A DNA stretch of 16,932 nucleotides from positions 1-16,932 of the forward strand of contig JALGTI010000051.1 of NCBI GenBank assembly GCA_029821455.1. The letters are read 5' to 3'. This stretch comes from Candidatus Zipacnadia bacterium (lineage in GTDB: Bacteria; Armatimonadota; Zipacnadia; Zipacnadales; Zipacnadaceae). This document shows, one piece after another, positions 6,869-13,900 of this stretch. Numbering within the stretch: position 1 is the stretch's first letter; the number at the start of each line of letters is the position of its first letter. The notes below the pieces were generated by a model. That model had not been told where the DNA came from, searched no databases, and was given only the letters and a program-made list of their open reading frames with translations. Position numbers and translations under genes: made by a program.

Positions 6869-7618
6869 CTACTCTGTGCCTGCTCTGCCCTTCAGTGGCA
6901 CCCGCTGTACCTCGTCGGTGTCGCGGTTGCGCATTATCACATGGTCACGCCCAATCTCCAGCACTTCCCAGCTCTCCACCAAGTCGCCGGGGCGAACCGC
7001 ACCGCTCTTGCCATCCTCTGTCTCATAGGTCGCCATCGGCGAGCCCTCGGACCACATAATGCTGGAGATACGCATCCAGGCCTCGGCTCTGGTATCCGGC
7101 AACGGCGGCAAATGTCGCATGCGCGGGTATGAGACCCGAGTGAAGCCCAGCCGGGTCGTTATCGGTATCTTAGAGTAGTCCGGACCATACTTCGTTGCAG
7201 TGATCTCCTCAAGTCCGCCTGCCTCGGCATCCAATGGCAGGAACGGATTGACGCGCGAGGGCTCCAAGGGCACCGGACTCTTGGCCGCGATGCGCCCGCC
7301 CTCAACCGCTGCCGGTGCTGCTGGAGCGGCTTCCATACCGCCTGGAGCCATGCCGCCTCCCATTCCACCAGGTGCCCCCATACCCCCGGGACCGCCCATC
7401 CCTGGCATCCCTCCAGGGCCGCCCGGCATTCCCGGACCACCAGGCATTCCGCCGCGTCCGCCTGGCCCCCCCATTCCCGGTGCACCCGTCTGAGCCACGC
7501 TGGGAGTGCCGGTGCCCTGCAAGGCAGGCAGCACGAACAGGAACAGGATCACGATGGCGATAACAAACAATCCCAGGCTACCGGCCACCATCGCTTTTGC
7601 GGTACGGTCCTTGTCCAC
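6869..7618 (-). CDS. PilP-like inner-membrane lipid-independent linker protein of the pilus complex
   Basis: This 249-residue protein starts at a GTG (7618), chosen because GAGGAG lies seven bases before it; an in-frame ATG further upstream lacks a site. A short charged N-terminus (MDKDRTAKAM) precedes one membrane helix at about 15-33. A Gly/Met/Pro-rich tract covers about 45-96, and PSRVNPFLPL lies at about 120-129, recalling the RDPF/NPF stretch of PilP and GspC relatives. A compact C-terminal domain at about 177-244 (MRISSIMWSEGSPMATY, then VRPGDLVESWEVLEIGRDHV) fits the PilP/GspC homology-region fold that contacts the secretin. Classical PilP is a lipoprotein, but here no lipobox is seen and a membrane helix replaces it, as in GspC. 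Its place after pilO supports the role. PilP-like is an inference from position and fold pattern. Confidence 0.72.
   Translation of the reverse strand: MDKDRTAKAMVAGSLGLFVIAIVILFLFVLPALQGTGTPSVAQTGAPGMGGPGGRGGMPGGPGMPGGPGGMPGMGGPGGMGAPGGMGGGMAPGGMEAAPAAPAAVEGGRIAAKSPVPLEPSRVNPFLPLDAEAGGLEEITATKYGPDYSKIPITTRLGFTRVSYPRMRHLPPLPDTRAEAWMRISSIMWSEGSPMATYETEDGKSGAVRPGDLVESWEVLEIGRDHVIMRNRDTDEVQRVPLKGRAGTE
7331..7486 (-). repeat. Gly/Met/Pro-rich tract in the PilP-like gene
   Basis: About 52 codons are dominated by Gly, Met and Pro in GMPGGPGMPGG-like runs, between the membrane helix and the folded C-terminal part. The tract resembles those in pilN and pilO. Confidence 0.8.
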
Positions 7619-7625
7619 TATGCTA

Positions 7626-7631
7626 CTCCTC
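7626..7631 (-). promoter_or_regulatory. Ribosome binding site that sets a GTG start for the PilP-like gene
   Basis: GAGGAG on the minus strand lies seven bases before the GTG at 7618. The protein from there has a short charged tail and then the membrane helix, which is a natural layout. Confidence 0.7.
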
Positions 7632-7675
7632 TTTGGTCTCATACGGCCTGCCAGCGGCAAGCTAGCTGATAACTG

Positions 7676-8497
7676 TTATTCCTCCAACTCGGCTTCAAGT
7701 TCCTCCTCCGTGGACTCACCCGGACCAGCCCCCGCTGCACCCGGCCCTCCGGGGCCCATCGGCCCGCCTGCTGGTCCGCCCATGCCAGGTGGCATCCCCG
7801 GCCCGCCCATGCCTGGGGCCATAGCGCCACCCATGCCCATACCAGCGGCAGCCATCGCAACCGCCGGTGCCGCCTCGGGCACCTCAACTAGCAAATACAC
7901 ATTCAAGCCCACAGTTGCCGCCAGCCGCTCACCGGTGTCCTGCCGGGTAAGCGACAGCCTATCCACAGTCACGATTCGCGGGAAGTTGCGCAGTGACCGA
8001 TAAAAGCGCTCGAGGTCAGCCAATCTCCCCTCTATCATCAAGCTAATACTCTGGCCTTCCGGGATTTGCAGGAACCCGCCGGCTGGATAGGCCGGAGGTC
8101 TCAACGGCGGCGCCGGCAGCGCGGTGGCCGAGAGCAAGCTGCATCCACTCTGGTCAACGAAGGCCCTAATCAGCTCCGGCAGATTCTCCTGATACTCGGG
8201 CCACAGCACGGCATACGTGGCCTCGAACGGATAGATAAACGACATCGGGATACTGCGTTCGGCCATCTTCTGGGCCAGCAGCGCCTCCGCTGCCGCCGCC
8301 TCTGCCTTGGCCTTATCCAGGTCCGCCTGCGCCGCATCCAGTCCTGCCGCCTGACTCTCTAGTTGCTGCAGTTCGTCCTCCAGCGACGCGATATCTGCCT
8401 TGGCCTTGTTGATAGGCATCAAATAGAAGAAGCCGGCGATGCCCACGATTATGACAACACCGATGATAATGATGACAAACGATGGTATCTTACCCAT
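7676..8497 (-). CDS. pilO: Type IV pilus inner-membrane alignment protein PilO
   Basis: This 273-residue protein has a membrane helix at about 7-27 (FVIIIIGVVIIVGIAGFFYL) and a coiled coil at about 30-80, rich in Ala, Asp, Glu and Lys. A ferredoxin-like domain at about 100-207 contains IEGRLADLERFYRSLRN, the typical PilO helix, followed by a beta hairpin (VDRLSLTRQDTGERLAATVG). PilO pairs with PilN to form the periplasmic bridge. After the fold comes an added C-terminal module (208-273): an Ala-rich start, a Gly/Met/Pro tract and an acidic end, ESTEEELEAELEE. Classical PilO is about 200 residues and lacks this. The ATG has AGGGA seven bases upstream. The gene starts 52 bases after pilN and ends 57 bases before the PilP-like gene. 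Confidence 0.9.
   Translation of the reverse strand: MGKIPSFVIIIIGVVIIVGIAGFFYLMPINKAKADIASLEDELQQLESQAAGLDAAQADLDKAKAEAAAAEALLAQKMAERSIPMSFIYPFEATYAVLWPEYQENLPELIRAFVDQSGCSLLSATALPAPPLRPPAYPAGGFLQIPEGQSISLMIEGRLADLERFYRSLRNFPRIVTVDRLSLTRQDTGERLAATVGLNVYLLVEVPEAAPAVAMAAAGMGMGGAMAPGMGGPGMPPGMGGPAGGPMGPGGPGAAGAGPGESTEEELEAELEE
7721..7843 (-). repeat. Gly/Met/Pro-rich tract at the end of pilO
   Basis: About 41 codons encode GMGMGGAMAPGMGGPGMPPG-like sequence. It lies after the folded domain and before the acidic C-terminus, and matches the end of pilN in composition and order. Confidence 0.8.
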
Positions 8498-8549
8498 TTG
8501 CGAATCCCTTTGACCTCGGGTTCACGCTACCTCTATGTCAGGCTAGGCT

Positions 8550-9518
8550 CTACTCCAACTCCTCCTCAAGTTCCTCCTCACCGCCTGCAGGTGCAGCTCC
8601 AGGGCCACCCATTCCAGGCCCACCCCTCCCGGGCCCGCCAGGCATACCGGGCATCCCCGGTCCACCCATTCCGGGGCCACCCATGCCCATGCCGCCAGCC
8701 GTACCGCCAGCCATTGCCGCAACAGCCGGAGCCGGTGGGGCCGGTACGCTGACAGGCTCAACTAGTGATGCACTTACCGTCAGTGAGATAGCCCCAGGAC
8801 CAGCCGTTCGCGTTGGTCCGGCTGCTGGCCCTGCCATCCCGCCCGGCATTCCAGGCCCACCTGGTCCGGGTGCACCCGGCATTCCTGGCCCGCCTGGCCC
8901 ACCTGGTGCTCCGGGGCCCGGTGCACCGGGCATCCCCCCCGCGCCTGGCCTCATCCCCGGCGGCATCCCAGGGGCACCACCACCCATCGGTGGGCCACCA
9001 CCAGCACCGCCCGGCGCAATAGCTCCACCCGCCAGAGCTCCGCCAGACGAGGTAATGCTAATGCCGGTCAAGTGTGGACAGCGCAGCAAGTTAAGGATGA
9101 AGCGAGCCAGATCTTCGGAATTCTGCAATTCGGCCGAGAAACTCACCGTATTCGGCGGCGTGATGGTGAAGTTAGAAATCCGCGCCTTGTTGCTGATCCA
9201 CTCGCTGACAGCATAGAAGCGGTCGAAGAATTGCCCCCCACACTCGTCCGCCGCCGCTATGAAAGCAATCTTCTGCTGAACTGGTGCCACCTTCGCGCGC
9301 TCAGCGGTGGCCTCACTCGATAGTTCCTGGGCCTTGTCCGCGTCCGGCCTGACCTTGTCAATCTGGCTCTGGATCGCAGCCTTGTCAGCGCTCAGTTTGG
9401 CGGTCCAGCTCATCATCCCAATCAAGACAGGGATAACCAGCACCACCATCAGAACTATGAGGCCCTTATTGCGCCGGGCGACGGCAAAATGTCTCGGCAG
9501 CAGGTCAATCCTTAGCAC
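8550..9518 (-). CDS. pilN: Type IV pilus inner-membrane alignment protein PilN with collagen-like insert
   Basis: This 322-residue protein starts at a GTG (9518), with GGGGAGGG five bases upstream. The N-terminal LRIDLLP matches the INLLP peptide by which PilN docks onto cytoplasmic PilM. A membrane helix lies at about 20-38 and a coiled coil at about 40-85. A ferredoxin-like domain follows, with the helix NSEDLARFILNLLRC. Its last beta hairpin is interrupted: strand LTGISITSS is followed by an insert of about 83 residues (159-241) of Gly/Pro/Met/Ala with GPGAPGGPGGPGMPG runs, and then by the closing strand ISLTVSASLVEP. After that comes an Ala-rich stretch, another Gly/Met/Pro tract (about 270-312) and the acidic end EEELEEELE. 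Classical PilN is about 190 residues, so nearly half of this one is low-complexity addition. The gene follows pilM by 69 bases. Confidence 0.9.
   Translation of the reverse strand: MLRIDLLPRHFAVARRNKGLIVLMVVLVIPVLIGMMSWTAKLSADKAAIQSQIDKVRPDADKAQELSSEATAERAKVAPVQQKIAFIAAADECGGQFFDRFYAVSEWISNKARISNFTITPPNTVSFSAELQNSEDLARFILNLLRCPHLTGISITSSGGALAGGAIAPGGAGGGPPMGGGAPGMPPGMRPGAGGMPGAPGPGAPGGPGGPGMPGAPGPGGPGMPGGMAGPAAGPTRTAGPGAISLTVSASLVEPVSVPAPPAPAVAAMAGGTAGGMGMGGPGMGGPGMPGMPGGPGRGGPGMGGPGAAPAGGEEELEEELE
8583..8711 (-). repeat. Second Gly/Met/Pro tract at the end of pilN
   Basis: About 43 codons encode GGMGMGGPGMGGPGMPGMPG-like sequence, directly before the acidic C-terminus. The arrangement parallels the end of pilO. 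Confidence 0.8.
8796..9044 (-). repeat. Collagen-like Gly/Pro tract inside pilN
   Basis: About 83 codons encode mostly Gly, Pro, Ala and Met, with short runs in Gly-X-Y register such as APGPGAPGGPGGPGMPG broken by shifts of register. It lies between two predicted beta strands. The interruptions make a long collagen triple helix unlikely. Confidence 0.8.
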
Positions 9519-9523
9519 GGTTT

Positions 9524-9531
9524 CCCTCCCC
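9524..9531 (-). promoter_or_regulatory. Ribosome binding site that sets a GTG start for pilN
   Basis: GGGGAGGG lies five bases before the GTG at 9518. A GTG at 9533 in the same frame overlaps the site and is less likely. The spacing equals that of pilQ. Confidence 0.72.
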
Positions 9532-9587
9532 ACGGATGCTTGCGCCCCTCGCGATGAGCGCTTGGCCCTCCACAGGCTTTGAAGCCC

Positions 9588-10814
9588 CTAGTCTATCATA
9601 TCACGCATAGCCAGGCCCGTAGCCACCACCGCCAAAGCCCCGGTATCACGCAGATATGCGGCTGTCGCCTCATCCTGTTCAACGCTGATATGTTCAAACG
9701 GATTCGCCACTTCTGTAACCACACCAGTTTCCCCGGCGATGAACTCGGCCAACCCCGGTATTAGCGCCGTCCCGCCGCAGATCAAGATCCGGTCTATCTC
9801 CTCGTTGCGATGTTGACGCCGATAGTATTCTATCGAACGTCTTATCTCGGTGGCCAGGTCCAGCACTACCGGTGAAATCGCCTCATAGACCTCTTGCTTT
9901 GCCAGGTTCGTCTCTTCAGTAGCTTCAGCAGCAGGCTGCGGTTCCACCGCCGGAGTCTCAACTGCCTCCTCTTCCTCGACCCTGGCCAGGTCACCCTCCT
10001 CGACTAGTATGCCGGCCTCGGGGGCTGGCTCCCCCGCAGCAGGTGCGTATCCACCATACGCCGCAGTGAGGTCGGCGAACTGGCGCTTGAACTGTTCGGC
10101 CTGTTCGTCATTCTCAGCCAGATTCTGGCGGATTGCGGTGGTTAGCGTCTGGCCAGCGGTGGGGATACTGCGCGCAAAGTTCAGCAGCCCCTTGCGCACG
10201 ATATAGATGCCGGTATTGGTGGCCCCGATATTGCACAGCACAACAGTCTGGTCGGCGTAGGTGCCATTAGCCGAATTGATCAGGGCGCGACTGATGGCCA
10301 GCGCCTCAATATCAATAGCGACCGGCGTCAGCTTGGCGGCCATCAGAGCCTCCACGTGGGCGTTGACCATTTCGTCCTGCGCCACCGCGATCAGCACCTG
10401 CATATTCTGCTCATCTTCCGGCAGATCGGGATGCTCAATCGCCTGGTAGTCATAGATGGCGTTATCAACGGGGAAGGGCGTCTGCCGATCCAGTTCCCAC
10501 TGGATTGCCTCGGCTAACTCCTTGCCGGTCATCCGTGGCATATCGGCAATCCGCACCACACAGGAGGTGTCTCCGCCCACTGAGGCAACTACTTGCTTGG
10601 TGCCGAAGCCGCCACTGCTGACCATCGTCCCCAGCGCCTCGGCCACGGCGTTAGTGTCAACAATGACGCCGCCGGCAACACTGCCGCGCGGCGTGGGCAT
10701 GATTGCAGGGACACCAAGCATCTCAATGCCCTGACTGGTTAGCCGCAACTCGACAGCCTTAAGCACTTCGTTGCCAATGTCTACGCCCAGGACGTGAGTA
10801 GCCTTCCCAGGCAT
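9588..10814 (-). CDS. pilM: Type IV pilus assembly ATPase-fold protein PilM
   Basis: This 408-residue cytoplasmic protein has the actin/FtsA-like fold and anchors the pilus alignment complex by binding the PilN N-terminus. Phosphate-1 motif LGVDIGNEVLKAVEL lies at about 9-23, the phosphate-2 region CNIGATNTGIYIVRKG at about 194-209, and the adenosine motif ILICGGTALIPGLAEFIAGE at about 343-362. The family helix IQWELDRQTPFPVDNAIYDY is at about 104-123. Residues about 252-303 form an Ala/Pro/Glu-rich acidic insert that is absent or shorter in typical PilM (about 350 residues). There is no signal peptide, as expected. The ATG has AGGAGG nine bases upstream. It is the first gene of the pilus cluster, with a strong promoter about 55 bases before it. 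Confidence 0.95.
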   Translation of the reverse strand: MPGKATHVLGVDIGNEVLKAVELRLTSQGIEMLGVPAIMPTPRGSVAGGVIVDTNAVAEALGTMVSSGGFGTKQVVASVGGDTSCVVRIADMPRMTGKELAEAIQWELDRQTPFPVDNAIYDYQAIEHPDLPEDEQNMQVLIAVAQDEMVNAHVEALMAAKLTPVAIDIEALAISRALINSANGTYADQTVVLCNIGATNTGIYIVRKGLLNFARSIPTAGQTLTTAIRQNLAENDEQAEQFKRQFADLTAAYGGYAPAAGEPAPEAGILVEEGDLARVEEEEAVETPAVEPQPAAEATEETNLAKQEVYEAISPVVLDLATEIRRSIEYYRRQHRNEEIDRILICGGTALIPGLAEFIAGETGVVTEVANPFEHISVEQDEATAAYLRDTGALAVVATGLAMRDMID

Positions 10815-10823
10815 TCCATAGCG

Positions 10824-10829
10824 CCTCCT
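10824..10829 (-). promoter_or_regulatory. Ribosome binding site of pilM
   Basis: AGGAGG lies nine bases before the ATG at 10814. Another ATG five bases upstream is in a different frame and encodes nothing recognisable. Confidence 0.6.
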
Positions 10830-10874
10830 ACTCCAATAAATGGTAGCAGTTGCAGGCTCTCCTGATTCGGCAGC

Positions 10875-10903
10875 AGTTTACCCGATACACACGCGTATGT
10901 CAA
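10875..10903 (-). promoter_or_regulatory. Sigma-70-type promoter of the pilMNO-pilQ cluster
   Basis: On the minus strand a perfect -35 hexamer TTGACA (10903-10898) is followed by exactly 17 bases and then TAAACT (10880-10875), four of six matches to the -10 consensus. Transcription would start near 10868, giving a leader of about 54 bases. It lies in the largest gap of the window, between the giant exported gene and pilM. A five-base inverted repeat (GTCAA-N6-TTGAC, 10899-10914) overlaps the -35 and could be an operator, though that is weak. Confidence 0.68.
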
Positions 10904-10971
10904 GGCGCTTTGACCACTTCGCCCTGCACAAGCTCGTCTAGTTCCCTCCGTCACCGCTACTGGTGGTTGCA

Positions 10972-13900
10972 CTACCACTGCGGCACCAGCGTCGCGTAGT
11001 CAGGCACCACCGTCGCACAGTAGATGTCAGCCGTCTGTTTCAGGTCCGAGCCGTTGGCCACCGGCAGCCGCAGGTCATACAGCGCCCGGGAGCTCGACCA
11101 GAACAGCCAGTACCGTACTGCTGAGATTGCAGTTCCGGGCAGGCCGCTAGCGACCGGATATACCTCCTGCGACACGCTGAGGGGGCCCTCGGAGGCGACC
11201 GTGTCCACCGCCACAGGCACTTCCTCACTCCAGCCCAAGACCCGGTGGGTCTCGGTGTAGGTGCCCCCGTCCACAGCACTATCGTAGGTGATGCTGAAGA
11301 CCTCACCCTCGGTGCCCGGGTCAAACGTGATGATTCCATCAGCGGCGTTGACGTACGTCGCGCCGCCATACGGCACAAAGCCTGGCACAGTGGGGTCGTA
11401 TATCGCGATGCCGCCCACGCTGCTAATCGGCGGCCGGTTCACCTGCACCGACAGGGTCCAGGCCCGGTACATAAACGAGGTGCGTCCGAAGTGGGGCGGA
11501 TCGGCAGCGGCGTGGCTGCGCCGCCAAAACACGCTCAGCCGCTTCTGCTCCACCACACTGCCACTGGGATCCGTCTCCAGGAACGCATTCGGGCAGTCGT
11601 CAGCCGCCCCCTCAGTGGTCAGCCGCCAGATGAAGGGCGTGTAGTCGGCGTACAGCACCACATCCGTGAGCCCGGCCGGCAGCCCCGCTCCACCAGACCC
11701 CGTCGGCGTGGTATTCAGCGCACAGGACAGGTCCGCCGGGGTGCTGGGGTTAAACAGTGGCGTGGCAAAGACTACCGCGCCCGAGGCCGGGTCAATCTCC
11801 AGGGCCGGTAGCACCGGCAGCGGATCAACTGTCACCGTTCCCAGCGCCGTGGTCATCGGCGACAGTATCCGATACACGCCGCGCGCCTGGTCATAGGCAT
11901 TGGGCTCCGACCAGGATATGGCATACATATCGGTCGACCCGTCGTCATAGACCAGTCCAATGTAAAACTGAGGGTCCCCCAGGGCCGGGCTTGGCGCGCT
12001 GCCAAAGTCATCCCCCGCCCCATCGTCGTGAACCAGCCAATCCAGATGCAGCGTCGAGAAGACCTGTCGCATCCCGTCGCTATCCATTACCTCGCCCGGC
12101 CAGTCAGTGGGGGTTACACCCGTCCAGCCGATCGCCGGCAGCCGGTCATTATTCTCCACCCGTGGGAACGTCAGCTTGCCATAGTTCGCCGTGGGGTTGG
12201 TCATCAGAATAGCTCCACTGACCGGATCAACCATCGCATATCTGGCCCAGCAGATATCGGCATTCTCCTGGTGCCGCAGATAACCGGAGAAAAAGACGTG
12301 GGCCTGCGGCGCTGCACCGGCTCCGGCGTTCCAGTAGAACGCTGACGGGTCTTTGGCATAGACAAACGGCCCGTGTGAGGGTTTCCTGATTGAGACACCA
12401 CTGCCATAGTCAGGTACAACGCTGCTCACGGTGCCCGCTGCTGCCGAGTTGTCCAACGGTAGCGACCCCTCGTTGTTGGCAGTGGCGGTATCGCCCGGAT
12501 CCCAGGCCCACCGGAAGAACAACCGCTCCCGACCCTCCGGGCCGCTGTTCCAGAACAGCCAGTGATATGGATTGCCTGTCGTGGGATTCGTTATCAGCGG
12601 GTCTGAGAAGCCGCATATGTTCTCATACGGATACCCTGACGCATAGAGATAGGCTGGCGCGTTCGGGAACGCACCAGTGCCTGCCGGATCACTGTCAAAT
12701 TGCAGCACCGACTGCACGCCCTGGGTGCTCGTCAGGCTGCGGTGCCAGAACAGCCACTGGTCGCCGCTGAGATCACTGTAGGTCGCCGGCGCCCCATTCA
12801 CCGCCCCCGGGTTCGTCCCCACATTGTCCGCCGTCACAGCCGTCGCCGCACCGCCAAGCCACGCAAAACCCCTGTAGTTGCTGGGAGCGCCCGGGCCGAT
12901 AGGTCCAGCATTGACCAGCAAGATGTTGTGCGGATAGTCCGCTGTCGCCGTATCGCCGGGGCCGCTGCCTGGCGGCGCAGGTCCGCCAGGAATGACCCCG
13001 CCGCTGCCCGAGACGCTGTTGCGGTTGGAGGTCCATAACACCTGCAAGTTGCTCACAGCACCCGTGCCATCATAGTCGAAGCGGACCGTCGGCGCTGCGT
13101 CAGCCCCGTAATAGTCATTGTACGGGAAGCGCGATTCTGCCACGCGTAGCCGCGCGTCGAACGCAAAGACTGGCTCCAGCGGCTCATCCACGCGCGGGTC
13201 GAAGACATTATCTGCTACGCCATCCCCATTCACGTCCCCCTCGGTCAGAACTGCGCCGGTGCTGCGGTCAATGTACTGCAGACCGCCGACACCGTTGGTC
13301 TCCAGATACGCCACATACTGCCCCGCATAATTACCCGAGGCCTGGCCCAGCGGCACGGGCCACGCCGCCGCACCCAGGCCCTCCTGCGCTCCGCCCGTAT
13401 GCCCCCATCCACCGGCCTGCCCCCCATACGGTGGGAAGATGCCACCCGTGCTGTCCAGCCACCACGAGAACGAATCCGGCACCACCGGGTTCGCTTGCAG
13501 CCATCGTCCCAGCGTGCGCGCAGTCAGCTCAGCGCCACCGGCAGCCGGCACCATCTGATCCGCGATATTGCCCTCATTGCGGGTTACTGTGGCTCCGGCG
13601 GATACGTTGGTCCCAAACGCGCTCCGGCCCGGCGGCAGACCACCAGCCGCCGCAACGGTGGTGTCCAATAGGCCAGCATCTATCCCGGGGCTTACCCGCC
13701 CGATATCCACCGTATCTCCCGCGTGAGCGATCTCAGCCTCCTTGAGCACGCTTATCTGCAGGTCATAGACATCAAACTCTTCACAGGCCAGATGGCTCTC
13801 AGCCACCTCGTTGGATACAGATGTCAACCCGTCGCCATCAAACGGGCAGAACCCCGGGATTTGTGGTCCATAGAAGACCGCCCCACAGGTCGGGCAGTAA

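Noticed and set aside
8482..9216. Plus-strand open frame rich in Gly-Pro-Pro that looks like collagen
   Set aside because: It is the reverse complement of the Gly/Pro/Met codons of pilN. It has no ribosome site, and the minus-strand frame carries recognisable PilN motifs.
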